A stretch of DNA of 64,000 nucleotides, from NCBI RefSeq assembly GCF_001955695.1, contig NZ_CP019236.1, positions 4,774,001 to 4,838,000 on the forward strand. Reading direction: 5' to 3'. Source of the DNA: Rhodoferax koreense (GTDB taxonomy: Bacteria; Pseudomonadota; Gammaproteobacteria; Burkholderiales; Burkholderiaceae_C). A program made the translations under genes and the position numbers. Numbering within the stretch: the stretch's first letter is position 1; each line of letters opens with the position of its first letter. Under the pieces are notes generated by a model that was given only the letters and a program-made list of their open reading frames with translations, made no database searches and had not been told where the DNA came from. Below, piece by piece: positions 7,403 to 16,119 of the stretch.

Positions 7403-8068
7403 ATGCGCGCACTCCTGGCAGAAGACGAACAGACCCTGGGCACGTGGCTCAGCAAGGCCCTGGAGGGCATCGGCATTCAGGTCGAATGGGTCAACAACGG
7501 CAAGCTGGCCGACCTGGCGCTGCGTGGTGGCACGCACGATGTTCTGATCCTCGACCTGGGACTGCCCGGCATGGAAGGCGAAGAAGTCCTGCGGCGGCTG
7601 CGCACGCGCGACCAGCGTCTGCCCGCCCTGGTACTGACCGCGCGCGACTCGCTGATCGAACGCGTGAAGATGCTCAACCTCGGCGCCGACGACTTCCTGG
7701 CCAAGCCCTTCGAGCTGGCCGAACTCGAGGCCCGGCTGCATGCGCTGGTGCGGCGCTCGCGCGGCGTCGAGCATCCGCGGCTGGCGTGCGGGGCCTTGAC
7801 CTTGGACGTCGGCCGCAAGCAGTTCGTCTGCCGTGGCGAGCCCGTGGCCATGACGCCGCGCGAGTACGCGGTGCTGCAGGTGTTGATCCAGCACAGCGGC
7901 GAGCCGATGTCGAAGCAGCAAATCATCGACCGGGTGTTTCCTGATGACCAGGACGTTCATCCTGAGGCCGTCGAGGTGCTCATCCACCGCCTGCGCAAGC
8001 GGCTCGATCAGGCAGGCGTGCGCATCGGCACGATCCGTGGACTTGGCTATGTTCTGGAAGAAGCTTAG
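7403..8068 (+). CDS. tctD: OmpR-family response regulator (TctD type)
   Basis: This 221-aa cytoplasmic transcription factor has a receiver domain (1-115) with the acidic pair E7/D8, phospho-acceptor D51 (LILDLGLPG), T79 and K101 (LAKPFEL), followed by a winged-helix DNA-binding domain (about 125-220; MTPREYAVLQVL, VEVLIHRLRKRL). It overlaps the sensor kinase gene by 20 bp. Together with flanking Bug receptors this is the usual layout of TctD/TctE systems, which respond to tricarboxylates in the best-known case. It probably binds the GAAAGC direct repeats at 5728, 5802 and 6310. The start at ATG 7403 fits the domain; longer frames upstream are only the open frame across the receptor gene. Confidence 0.92.
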   Translation: MRALLAEDEQTLGTWLSKALEGIGIQVEWVNNGKLADLALRGGTHDVLILDLGLPGMEGEEVLRRLRTRDQRLPALVLTARDSLIERVKMLNLGADDFLAKPFELAELEARLHALVRRSRGVEHPRLACGALTLDVGRKQFVCRGEPVAMTPREYAVLQVLIQHSGEPMSKQQIIDRVFPDDQDVHPEAVEVLIHRLRKRLDQAGVRIGTIRGLGYVLEEA

Positions 8069-9482
8069 GAAAGCGCCGCTCCGGCACAGCCTGGTCTTGC
8101 TGCTGCTGCCGGTGCTGTTGACCATCACCTGCGCCGAGCTCTGGATGACCGACCGCGACGCGCTGGATGCCGCGAACTCCGCCTACGACCGCTCGCTGCT
8201 GGGTGCCGTCAGGTCCATCGCGGCCAACATCTCCACCGCCTCGGGCGGCCTCTCCGTCGAATTGCCCTACCGGCTGTTCGAGTTCTTCGAACTCACTGCC
8301 AGCGGACAGGTGTACTTCCGTGTGTCGACTTCGGACGGCCTGGTGGAACTGGGCAGCGCCGACCTCCCGCCTTCGCCGAGCGTTTTGAAGGTCGGCGTGC
8401 CCGTGTTCTACGACGCGGCGTACTTCGGCGAGTCCGTCCGACTGGTGGCCCTGCTTGCCGCACTGGACGCGGCCTCCGCAGGCAACCCGCAAAGCCAGGT
8501 ACTGATCCAGGTCGCCGAGAGTACGCAGTCGCGCCAGGAATTCACCCAGCGTTTTGTCCAACGGTCGGCGCTGCGCGACGGAGCCATCTTTGCCCTGACG
8601 CTGTTCACCGTCCTGATCGTCGTCACCACGGCGCTGTCGCCGCTGGCGAAGCTGGCCACACAGGTGCGGGCCCGACGCGCTGACGATCTGACGCCAATCA
8701 GTGAAGAACTGTTGCCCGCCGAAGTGCTGCCGCTGGTGTCGGCCGTGAACCAGCAGATCGACCGGACGCAGGCCCTGTCGTCACGCCAGCGTCAGTTCGT
8801 GGACGACGCCTCGCACCAACTGCGCACGCACCTCACCACGCTGCACGTCCAGGCCGACCACGCCATCGGCGAGGCGGAATCGCTGGCCGTGCGGCAGACC
8901 CTGGAAGCGTTGAAGACCGAAATTTCCCGTGCTACGCGATCGACCAACCAGTTGCTGGCCCTGGCTCGCAGCGATGCGGTCGCATTGGCCTGGCAACCTT
9001 TTGATTTGGCACTGCTCGCCAGGGACGTGGTGCTCACGCACCTGCCGCAAGCCCGTCACAAGCAAATCGATCTCGGCCTAGGCCAGGCGCCGCCGGGTGG
9101 GCACGACATGACCGCGCTAGGCGACAGCGACCTGCTGCGCGAGGCGCTCATGAACCTGGTCTCCAACGCCATCAACTACGGCAAGATCGGCGGTGAAATC
9201 ACCGTGCTTTATGCCACTGACTCGGAAACCTGGAGCCTCGGTGTGACGGATAACGGTCCTGGTATCAGCGAGTTGGAGAGAGCGCGCTTGGGAGAAAGAT
9301 TCATGCGGGGAAACCAAAAACCGTCAACGGGTTCCGGCCTTGGCTTGGCCATTGTCGGATCCATCGCAGAAAAGCATGGTGGTGGCTTGCGCCTTGAACA
9401 ACGGGCCGATGGTGGACCAGGCCTGCATGCGCACATCTGGTGGCCCAGGAGCCAATGGCATTCGGTGGGGGCCTGCGCATGA
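8049..9482 (+). CDS. tctE: Sensor histidine kinase (TctE type)
   Basis: This 477-aa inner-membrane kinase is partner of the regulator at 7403, overlapping it by 20 bp. One membrane segment is at about 13-33 and a second at about 180-200, with a periplasmic sensor region between them. The DHp helix has the phospho-accepting H256 in ASHQLRTHLTTL, and the ATPase domain shows NAINYG, DNGPGIS and GSGLGLAIV. The residue after the T of the H-box is His261 where related kinases have a nearly invariant Pro (HxLRTPL); this Pro kinks the helix and matters for phosphatase activity, so this kinase may behave unusually. The stop overlaps the ATG of the next Bug gene (ATGA). Confidence 0.92.
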   Translation: MFWKKLRKAPLRHSLVLLLLPVLLTITCAELWMTDRDALDAANSAYDRSLLGAVRSIAANISTASGGLSVELPYRLFEFFELTASGQVYFRVSTSDGLVELGSADLPPSPSVLKVGVPVFYDAAYFGESVRLVALLAALDAASAGNPQSQVLIQVAESTQSRQEFTQRFVQRSALRDGAIFALTLFTVLIVVTTALSPLAKLATQVRARRADDLTPISEELLPAEVLPLVSAVNQQIDRTQALSSRQRQFVDDASHQLRTHLTTLHVQADHAIGEAESLAVRQTLEALKTEISRATRSTNQLLALARSDAVALAWQPFDLALLARDVVLTHLPQARHKQIDLGLGQAPPGGHDMTALGDSDLLREALMNLVSNAINYGKIGGEITVLYATDSETWSLGVTDNGPGISELERARLGERFMRGNQKPSTGSGLGLAIVGSIAEKHGGGLRLEQRADGGPGLHAHIWWPRSQWHSVGACA

Positions 9483-10492
9483 ACTGGCCGCTCCGTGTGA
9501 CGCGACGGTTTGCGCTGCAGTCCAGCCTCGCATTCGCCGGTTTGCCGCTGCAAGGCATGGCTCGGGCGGACATCCTTGACGCTCCGGAGTGCATCGTCCC
9601 TGCCAAGGTCGGGGGCGGCTTTGATTTGACCTGCAAACTGGTCGGTACTCTGATCGACCGGCACAGCACGCGGGGCAGCCCGTTGCGCGTCAACTACCTG
9701 CCCGGCGGCATCGGCGCGGTAGCCTACGACCGTGTGGTCACCGGACGCCTGCCAAACCCGCATGCCCTCATCGCTTTCTCGGGTGGCTCTTTGTTGAACC
9801 TGGCGCAGGGAAAGTTTGGTCCGCACCAGACGTCCGATGTGCGGTGGGTGGCTGCGGTAGGCACCGACTACGGCGCTATCGCCGTGCCTAAGGACTCGGC
9901 GATCCACACTCTGCAAGATTTGAAGCTGCAACTTCAGCGAGACCTCTCCAGAGTGGTCTTCGGCGCTGGAGGCACCGTCGGCAGTCAGGACTGGGTGAAA
10001 GCAGCGCTCATTGTCAAGGCGGCCGGTCTCGACCACAAAGGCATGCGCTTCGTTTCGTTTGAGGGTGGTGGAGAGGCTATCTCGGCGCTGGAAGGTCGAC
10101 ACGTCACGGTCTTCTGTGGCGATGCAGCGGAGGCGTTTCAAGCGGCGGATGCCGGGGCCAACATCCGGGTCATCGCCATACTGTCAGATAAACGGGTGGC
10201 TTCAAGACCGACCGTGGCTGTCGGAATTGAGCAAGGTTTCAATCTGGTTTGGCCCGTGATCCGCGGGGTGTATGTCGGGCAGGCTGTCAGCGACGCTGAA
10301 TACAGACGATGGGTAGATTTTTTTGAGGCTGCGATGTTGCAGTCTGACTACGCGTCAATCCGCCAGCAATATGGACTTTCGTCATTCACAATGACGGGCG
10401 AGGTACTCACCGAGTTCGTCGGCAAGGAAGTGGTAAAGTACCGCGGCCTTGCGCAAAGCCTCGGGCTGCGAGTACCACCGCAGAAAACATGA
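9479..10492 (+). CDS. Bug/TctC-family receptor coupled to TctE
   Basis: This 337-aa periplasmic solute-binding protein is a divergent Bug/TctC member. The signal region is RRFALQSSLAFAGLPLQGMA; the mature part includes CIVPAKVGGGFDLTCKLVG, LPGGIGAVAYDRVV, FGAGGTVGSQDWVKAAL and a C-terminal membrane-distal lobe. ATG 9479 overlaps the kinase stop as ATGA, so the protein is translationally coupled to the sensor. It may act as an extracytoplasmic ligand-sensing partner of TctE instead of feeding a transporter; this is an inference from position. An earlier in-frame ATG at 9440 lies inside the kinase gene and would spoil the signal peptide. Confidence 0.88.
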   Translation: MNWPLRVTRRFALQSSLAFAGLPLQGMARADILDAPECIVPAKVGGGFDLTCKLVGTLIDRHSTRGSPLRVNYLPGGIGAVAYDRVVTGRLPNPHALIAFSGGSLLNLAQGKFGPHQTSDVRWVAAVGTDYGAIAVPKDSAIHTLQDLKLQLQRDLSRVVFGAGGTVGSQDWVKAALIVKAAGLDHKGMRFVSFEGGGEAISALEGRHVTVFCGDAAEAFQAADAGANIRVIAILSDKRVASRPTVAVGIEQGFNLVWPVIRGVYVGQAVSDAEYRRWVDFFEAAMLQSDYASIRQQYGLSSFTMTGEVLTEFVGKEVVKYRGLAQSLGLRVPPQKT

Positions 10493-10599
10493 ACTCAACG
10501 CACACCGCTTGGCATGGTCTGATTGACTTCCGGTGCCAAGGCTCTTCAAAAGGATGCGTAACATGCCGAGAAACGGCCTATCGCCCTGCTCCGCTCGCA
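10493..10599. other. Short gap after the Bug gene
   Basis: About 100 bases with no gene, between the Bug gene stop and the point where similarity to the SDR pseudogene on the minus strand ends. This may be the edge of the deletion that removed the SDR C-terminus. Confidence 0.4.
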
Positions 10600-11129
10600 T
10601 CAGATCGTCATGCGGCGCCTCGCTGAAGTTGCGCACGAACGACTTCGACGCGGCATACAGCGCCATGTTGGGCACGGACTCGTACGCACCGGTCGAGGCG
10701 ATGTTCACCATCGGCGCCGGTCCGGTGTTTGCCTTGCGCGCGTCGACGAAGCAGCGCGCGAGCGCGACCAGCGAGGTCATGTTGAGTTGGACGAGCTCCA
10801 AGTCGCGCGCCCGTCGACCTCTTCGAACCGGCGCAAGTAGCCGAACCCCGCGTTGTTGATCAGGATGTCGATCGGGCCGTTGGCGGTCGCGGCGTCCCAC
10901 AGTGCGCGCGCGGCATCGGGCTTGCCGAGATCTGCGGTGACGATCTCTACTTTCACGCCTTTGCAACTCGCGGCGACTGCGTCGAGTGCGTCGCGTCGCC
11001 GCGCCGCGCCGTCAGCAGGAGATCCACGCCGAGCGCCGCGAACTCACGCGCGATGGCCGCGCCAATGCCGCTGGATGCACCGGTCACCAGCGCGCGCTTG
11101 CCGATGTTGGCGGTTGTGTCGATACTCAA
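10600..11129 (-). pseudogene. Short-chain dehydrogenase/reductase, frameshifted and truncated
   Basis: From TTG 11129 (AGGAGA upstream) the frame reads an SDR start: KRALVTGASSGIGAAIA (cofactor GxxxGxG), then the conserved DILINNAGFG. Near 10810 the frame is lost after RRFEEVDG. The homology continues in another frame: ARDLELVQLNMTSLVALA, then VNIASTGAYESVP with the catalytic YAASK. It dissolves after SFVRNFSEA near 10600, about 60-90 residues short of a normal SDR end. One frameshift and a missing C-terminus make it nonfunctional. It sits at the downstream end of a redox-enzyme cluster on the same strand and may once have belonged to it. Confidence 0.75.
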
Positions 11130-11181
11130 ATCGTTCTCCTAACCTTTTGGAGCAGCCAGGAAACCGAGGTTTGCGCGGCCG

Positions 11182-12183
11182 CTATGTCATCTGCACCACG
11201 ACCTTGCCTTTGGCGCGTCCGCTCTCGACGTAGGCCAAGGCGTTGCCGGTGTCAGCGAACGAAAATACGCGATCGACGACGGGGCGGATGGCGCCCGATT
11301 CGATGAGTGAAGTGATCTCGCGCAACTGCGCACCATGGGCGCGCATGAAGAGGAAGGAGTAGGTGACGCCACGCCGCTTGGCCTGCTTCCGGATGCCGTG
11401 GCTCAACAGACGCAGCACCTGCCGCAATGGCCAGGCAAGCCCCTGTTCGGCGCCGTAGTCCGGCGTGGGTGGACCGGAGATGGAGACAAGGTGTCCACCC
11501 GGCTTGAGCACCTGCAGCGACTTTTTCAGTTCGTCGCTGCCCAGGCTGTTCAGCACCACGTCGTAGTCGTGCAGTTCGGTGGCGAAGTCGTGCGTCTTGT
11601 AGTCGATGACGACATCCGCGCCGAGTGCCTTGACCCATTCGACGTTGCGCGTGCTGGTGGTGGTGGCGACGAAGGCCCCCAGATGTTTGGCCAACTGGAC
11701 GGCGATGCTCCCCACGCCACCGGAGCCGGCCTGGATGAATACCTTCTGCCCCCTCTTCAACTTGGCGGTTTCGACCAGCGCCTGCCAGGCGGTCAAAGTG
11801 ACCAGCGGGATCGAGGCCGCCTCCTGCATGCTCAGATTGGCGGGCTTGCGTGCAAGCGATCCTTCCTTGACGGCGATGTAGTCGGCAAAGCTGCCGATCC
11901 GGAAATCGTCCGGCCGTGCATAGACCTCGTCGCCCGGCTTGAACTGTCGCACACGCGGACCGACCCTGACCGCCTTGCCCGCGACATCATGGCCCAGCAC
12001 GAGGGGCATGTGATAGGGCAGGATGAGCTTGAACTCCCCGCTCTTGATCTTGGCGTCGAGAAGATTGACGCCTGCCGCGTGGACCTGGACCAGGACCTCA
12101 TCGTCCCGCAGTTCAGGCTCCGGTACCTCGGCGATCCGGCCGGTTTCCTTCTTGCCGTAGCGATCGATGATGAAGGCTTTCAT
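11182..12183 (-). CDS. MDR-family NAD(P)H-dependent quinone/enone oxidoreductase
   Basis: This 333-aa cytosolic zinc-independent medium-chain reductase is of the quinone oxidoreductase class. The GroES-like N-domain has AAGVNLLDAKIKSG and LGHDVAGKAVRVG; the Rossmann domain has the cofactor loop QAGSGGVGSIAVQLAKHLGA (about residues 150-169). The catalytic Zn-binding Cys of alcohol dehydrogenases are absent. It probably reduces quinones or alpha,beta-unsaturated carbonyls. It ends the minus-strand series that begins with the old yellow enzyme at 16085, all redox enzymes for electrophilic carbonyls, although a 77-bp gap separates it from the hydrolase gene upstream. The exact substrate is unknown. 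Confidence 0.88.
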   Translation of the reverse strand: MKAFIIDRYGKKETGRIAEVPEPELRDDEVLVQVHAAGVNLLDAKIKSGEFKLILPYHMPLVLGHDVAGKAVRVGPRVRQFKPGDEVYARPDDFRIGSFADYIAVKEGSLARKPANLSMQEAASIPLVTLTAWQALVETAKLKRGQKVFIQAGSGGVGSIAVQLAKHLGAFVATTTSTRNVEWVKALGADVVIDYKTHDFATELHDYDVVLNSLGSDELKKSLQVLKPGGHLVSISGPPTPDYGAEQGLAWPLRQVLRLLSHGIRKQAKRRGVTYSFLFMRAHGAQLREITSLIESGAIRPVVDRVFSFADTGNALAYVESGRAKGKVVVQMT

Positions 12184-12260
12184 GTGGTTCTAACTCCAAA
12201 GGGCCGCGGGAAGGCAGCGTAAAAAAGGGGCGCAGTTATATCGAAGCTTGGCTTCATCGC

Positions 12261-13124
12261 TCACGCCGCCAAGAACATCAGCGCCTTGGACACGAAGTGG
12301 GCGTGGTACTGGAAGATGCCGCCGTGGCCAGCGTCTTGGTAGATGACGAGCTGGGCATGGGGGATGCGGCGCGCCATCTCGTGGCTGAGCGCACTGGGCA
12401 CCATGATGTCGTTGTCGCCGTTGGCGATCAGCACCGGCATGCGAAGACTGGCGAGGTCCTGCGACGCCCGTCGACCCCAGGCCTTGATCGCCTCCAGTTG
12501 GCGCAGGAACGCGCGTGGTGTCGGCCCGTTGTCGCGGCCGGTCTTGCGTTGCTTCAGCCTTTTCAGGAAGGCGCTCGCGGCCTGCCGGCCGTTGCTCGTC
12601 GAGGTGAAGAACAGATAGGTCTTGGGGTCGTGCAGCGTCAGCAGGCCCTTGAGCATCAGCGGCCAGGCCACGGCACCGACGCGATCGATGCCCTGGCCAC
12701 CCGCCGGGCCGGTGCCCGTGAGGATGAGCTTGCGCACCAGCCCTGGTGCCTTCAGCGCTAGGTCCTGCGCCACGAAGCCACCGAGCGAGAAGCCGAGCAG
12801 ATCGACCCGATCGAAACCCAGCGCGCGGATCAACGCGATGGTGTCGTGCGCCATCTCCTCCACGGTCGCCGGCGCGATGCCGCCGGATGCGCCGATGCCG
12901 CGGTAGTCGATGGCGATGACACGATGTCGGCGGCCCAGCCCATCGACGATGCGCGGGTCGAAGTTGTCCAGCACGGCGCCCCAGTGGTTGAGCAGGACCA
13001 GAGGGATGCCGTCTTCAGGGCCGAGTTCGCGGTAGGCGAAGCGGGTTCCACCGGCGTCGACCCAGCGGGTCTGCGCCCGGACATAGGCGCTTGCCGATTC
13101 GGAATCGAGGTTGACATTGGTCAT
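12261..13124 (-). CDS. Alpha/beta-fold hydrolase
   Basis: This 287-aa cytosolic hydrolase is of the epoxide hydrolase/esterase-like superfamily. The oxyanion region is LLNHWGAVLDNFDP, the nucleophile elbow is GFSLGG (Ser at about residue 115), the acid is in NGDNDIMVP and the catalytic His is in DAGHGGIFQ near the C-terminus. The triad looks complete. ATG 13124 was chosen because homology starts there; a longer frame to 13319 overlaps the acuI-like gene in another frame. It is 22 bp downstream of that gene and is probably cotranscribed with it. The substrate is unknown; homologues often act on small esters or lactones. Confidence 0.88.
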   Translation of the reverse strand: MTNVNLDSESASAYVRAQTRWVDAGGTRFAYRELGPEDGIPLVLLNHWGAVLDNFDPRIVDGLGRRHRVIAIDYRGIGASGGIAPATVEEMAHDTIALIRALGFDRVDLLGFSLGGFVAQDLALKAPGLVRKLILTGTGPAGGQGIDRVGAVAWPLMLKGLLTLHDPKTYLFFTSTSNGRQAASAFLKRLKQRKTGRDNGPTPRAFLRQLEAIKAWGRRASQDLASLRMPVLIANGDNDIMVPSALSHEMARRIPHAQLVIYQDAGHGGIFQYHAHFVSKALMFLAA

Positions 13125-13146
13125 GTCGTGACCTTGCACCTGGTCT

Positions 13147-14133
13147 TCACGCGTTGACGTCCACCACCGTGCGGCCGCGCACCTTGCCTTGAAGCAACTG
13201 GCCGGCCAGGCCCGGCACTTCGGCCAGGCCGACCAACTGCGTGGCGCGCGCAAGCTTGCCCAGGTCCAGATCGGTGGCCAGCCGTGCCCATGCCTGCAGC
13301 CGCAGGTCCCGCGGTGCATTCACCGAGTCGATGCCGGCCAGGGTCACGTTGCGCAGGATGAAGGGCAGCACCGAACCGGGCAGGTCCGCGCCCTGCGCGA
13401 GCCCGAAAGCCGCCACCGCGCCGCGGTAACGCGTCTGCGCCAGTACGTTGGCCAGCGTGTGGCTGCCCACCGAGTCGATCGCGCCGGCCCAGCGCTCCTT
13501 GGCGATCGGAGCGCCCGGCTCGGACAGTGTGCGGCGGTCGATGACCTCGGCCGCCCCCAGTTCACGCAGGTAGCCCGTCTCCTCGAGTCGCCCGGTCGAG
13601 GCGACCACGCGATAACCCAGCCTGGACAACAGAGCGATCGCGACGGCGCCTGCGCCACCACTGGCCCCGGTGACCAGCACCTCGCCTTGGTCTGGCGTCA
13701 CGCCCGCATGTTCGAGCGCGAGCACGGACAGCATGGCGGTGTATCCCGCGGTGCCGATGGCCATGGCATCACGCGTCGAAAACGTGTTGGGCAGTTTGAC
13801 CAACCAGTCGCCAGGCACACGCGCCTTCTGTGCAAACCCGCCATGGTGGCTCTGGCTCAGACCCCAGCCGTTGGCGACGACGCGCTCGCCCACCGCGAAG
13901 CCTGGGTGCGACGAGGCTTGCACAACGCCTGCGAAATCGATGCCCGGAATCAGCGGGAACTGCCGGATCACGGGCGCGTGGCCGCTGACCGCCATCGCGT
14001 CCTTGTAGTTCAGCGTCGAATAATCGATCGCGACGGTCACATTGCCCGGCATCAGGTCGCCCTCGTCGAAGTCGACCAACGCGGTGGAAATCGCATCGCC
14101 CATCTTGGTGGTCAGCAGTGCCTTGAATGTCAT
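13147..14133 (-). CDS. acuI: MDR-family acrylyl-CoA reductase-like oxidoreductase (AcuI/YhdH)
   Basis: This 328-aa NADPH-dependent medium-chain reductase is of the AcuI/YhdH group, which reduces acrylyl-CoA and removes this toxic electrophile. Group features are NYKDAMAVSG in the N-domain, LIPGIDFAGVV, the long ANGWGLSQSHHGGFAQKARV stretch and the cofactor loop VTGASGGAGAVAIALLS (about 153-169), ending GKVRGRTVVDVNA. Length and spacing match the group. It lies between the hydrolase and an SDR in the redox cluster. In vivo it could also act on other conjugated acyl compounds. The start ATG 14133 has GGAGAT-like bases before it. Confidence 0.88.
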   Translation of the reverse strand: MTFKALLTTKMGDAISTALVDFDEGDLMPGNVTVAIDYSTLNYKDAMAVSGHAPVIRQFPLIPGIDFAGVVQASSHPGFAVGERVVANGWGLSQSHHGGFAQKARVPGDWLVKLPNTFSTRDAMAIGTAGYTAMLSVLALEHAGVTPDQGEVLVTGASGGAGAVAIALLSRLGYRVVASTGRLEETGYLRELGAAEVIDRRTLSEPGAPIAKERWAGAIDSVGSHTLANVLAQTRYRGAVAAFGLAQGADLPGSVLPFILRNVTLAGIDSVNAPRDLRLQAWARLATDLDLGKLARATQLVGLAEVPGLAGQLLQGKVRGRTVVDVNA

Positions 14134-14161
14134 GCTCGTATCTCCTGTTGGGTTTTACCGG

Positions 14162-14950
14162 TCAGTCCTGCGCGAGATAACGCTCGGCCGCGTGTGCCTG
14201 GCGAATGTCGGAAAGCAGCCCTTGGCGCGCGCCATCCAGCGTATCCCAGCGCGCGGCCACGTGCAGCGGCGGGATCGTGACCAGTTCGCGGCGGTCGAAG
14301 CCGACCAGTGCCGCATCGACCAGTTCCTCCACGTCCATCAAGTCGGAAAGGGTGTTGACGTCGATGCCGGCACGATCCCAGATCTCGGTGCGCGTTCCGG
14401 CAGGCAACACGGCCTGCACGTAGACGCCCTTGGGCGACAACTCCAGGTGCATGCCTTGCGACAGGAACAGCACGAAAGCCTTGGTGGCGCCGTAGACCGT
14501 CATGCCGAACTCGGGCGCCAAACCCACCACCGAGCCGATGTTGACGATCGCGCCGGTGCCGGATTGCACGAACCGCGGCGCCACCGCGGCCGCGAGCCGC
14601 GTCAGTGCCGTGGTGTTGAGCGTGATCAGGCGCTCGATGCTCTCGCCGGTCTGCTGCACGAAGCCACCCGACTGGGCCATGCCGGCGTTGTTGATCAGCA
14701 CGCCGATGCGCGCGTCGTCGCGCAGGCGAGTCTCCACCGCACCAATGTCGGCAGGCTGGGTCAGGTCGGCCGGCAGCACGTCAACGGTCACACCGCTGGC
14801 CTCACGCAGTCGCGCGGCCAGGGTCTCCAGGCGCGTCTTGTCACGTGCGACGAGCACGAGGTCGTGGCCACGGCGCGCGAAGCGCTCGGCATAGGTGGCA
14901 CCGATGCCGCTGGAGGCGCCGGTGACGAGGACGGTTGGCAGGGTGGTCAT
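14162..14950 (-). CDS. SDR-family oxidoreductase
   Basis: This 262-aa NAD(P)-dependent short-chain dehydrogenase has the cofactor motif VTGASSGIGATYAERFA (residues 8-24), NNAG (about 86-89), the active-site Ser in IVNIGSVVG and the catalytic YGATK. It is of the classical type with the -SGIG- loop and an R in the region that prefers NADPH. ATG 14950 follows AGGAAA; the frame open further to 15046 lies over the gap and the end of the next gene. It is in the same orientation as its neighbours, with gaps of 28 and 52 bp, so an operon is likely. The substrate is unknown. Confidence 0.88.
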   Translation of the reverse strand: MTTLPTVLVTGASSGIGATYAERFARRGHDLVLVARDKTRLETLAARLREASGVTVDVLPADLTQPADIGAVETRLRDDARIGVLINNAGMAQSGGFVQQTGESIERLITLNTTALTRLAAAVAPRFVQSGTGAIVNIGSVVGLAPEFGMTVYGATKAFVLFLSQGMHLELSPKGVYVQAVLPAGTRTEIWDRAGIDVNTLSDLMDVEELVDAALVGFDRRELVTIPPLHVAARWDTLDGARQGLLSDIRQAHAAERYLAQD

Positions 14951-15002
14951 GGGTGATTTCCTTTGCGAGAGTTGTGGTGGCGGGGGCAAGCAGAGGCCGG
15001 CT

Positions 15003-16085
15003 TCAACCGGCGATGCTTGGGTAGTCGGTGTAGCCCGCGGCACCACCGCCGTAGAGCGTGGCCGGGTTCATCTGCGCCAGCGCAGCGCCGGTTTTCAGGC
15101 GTTCGACCAGATCGGGGTTGCCGATAAACGGTCGGCCGAAGGCGAACAGGTCTGCCTTGCCTTCGTTGAGCCCGGCGGTAGCCAACTCCAGGCTGTAGCC
15201 GTTGTTCGCCAGATAGGTCTGCTTGAAGCGCCGGCGCAGCGACGCGTAGTCGAACGCTGCCGCGTCGCGCGGGCCTCCCGTCGCACCTTCGACCACGTGC
15301 AGGTAGACGATGCCCAGCGTATTTAGCTGCTCGGCGATGTAGTCGTACTGCGGCTGCGGATCGCTGCTGGTGATGCCACCCGCGGTCGACACGGGCGAGA
15401 TGCGCACGCCGGTGCGTTCGGCACCGACTTGCTTCACCACGGCCGCGGCGACTTCCAGCAGCAGGCGCGCGCGGTTCTCGATCGAGCCGCCGTAGGCGTC
15501 GGTGCGCTGGTTGGCCCCGTCCTTGACGAACTGCTCCAGCAGATAGCCGTTGGCACCATGGATCTCCACACCATCGAAGCCAGCCGCAATGGCATTGGCC
15601 GCGGCCTGACGGAAGTCGTCCACGATACGCGGCAGTTCGCCCTGTTCCAGCGCGCGCGGCTCGGAAACGTCGGCAAATCCATTGTTGACGAAGACCTTGG
15701 TCGCTGCCCGGATCGCCGAGGGCGCCACCGGTGCGGCGCCGCCAGGCTGCAGGTCCACGTGTGAGACGCGTCCCACATGCCAAAGCTGCACGAAGATGCG
15801 CCCACCCTTGACATGCACGGCGTCGGTGACCTTGCGCCAGCCGGCGATTTGCGCCGGCGTGTACAGGCCGGGGGTGTCCTGGTAACCCTGCGCCTGGGCC
15901 GACACCTGCGTGGCCTCGGTGATGATCAGACCCGCCGAGGCACGCTGGGCGTAGTAGGTCGCGGCCAGTTCGTTGGGTACCAGCCCCGCGCCCGCACGGT
16001 TACGGGTCAGCGGCGCCATGACGATGCGGTTGGCCAGCATCAGGCTACCCAGGGCATGGGGTTCGAAGAGTGTTTTCTCGGTCAT
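15003..16085 (-). CDS. Old yellow enzyme-family alkene reductase (NemA type)
   Basis: This 360-aa FMN-containing NADPH-dependent ene-reductase acts on activated C=C bonds and nitro compounds. Seen features are PLTRNRA near the N-terminus, the FMN-binding T/Q region (ITEATQVSAQAQGY), QLWHVGRVSH, the substrate-binding HGANGYLLEQF (normal HxxN pair), YGGSIENRARL and the C-terminal FGRPFIGNPDLVERL. Length is typical of NemA/XenB. It is the first gene of the minus-strand redox cluster and is divergent from a TetR regulator; a 16-bp inverted repeat lies between them. This matches the nemR-nemA layout, where electrophiles relieve repression. Confidence 0.92.
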   Translation of the reverse strand: MTEKTLFEPHALGSLMLANRIVMAPLTRNRAGAGLVPNELAATYYAQRASAGLIITEATQVSAQAQGYQDTPGLYTPAQIAGWRKVTDAVHVKGGRIFVQLWHVGRVSHVDLQPGGAAPVAPSAIRAATKVFVNNGFADVSEPRALEQGELPRIVDDFRQAAANAIAAGFDGVEIHGANGYLLEQFVKDGANQRTDAYGGSIENRARLLLEVAAAVVKQVGAERTGVRISPVSTAGGITSSDPQPQYDYIAEQLNTLGIVYLHVVEGATGGPRDAAAFDYASLRRRFKQTYLANNGYSLELATAGLNEGKADLFAFGRPFIGNPDLVERLKTGAALAQMNPATLYGGGAAGYTDYPSIAG

Positions 16086-16119
16086 GTTGTTTCGGTTTCC
16101 TGGACTAGATGAATTCAAT

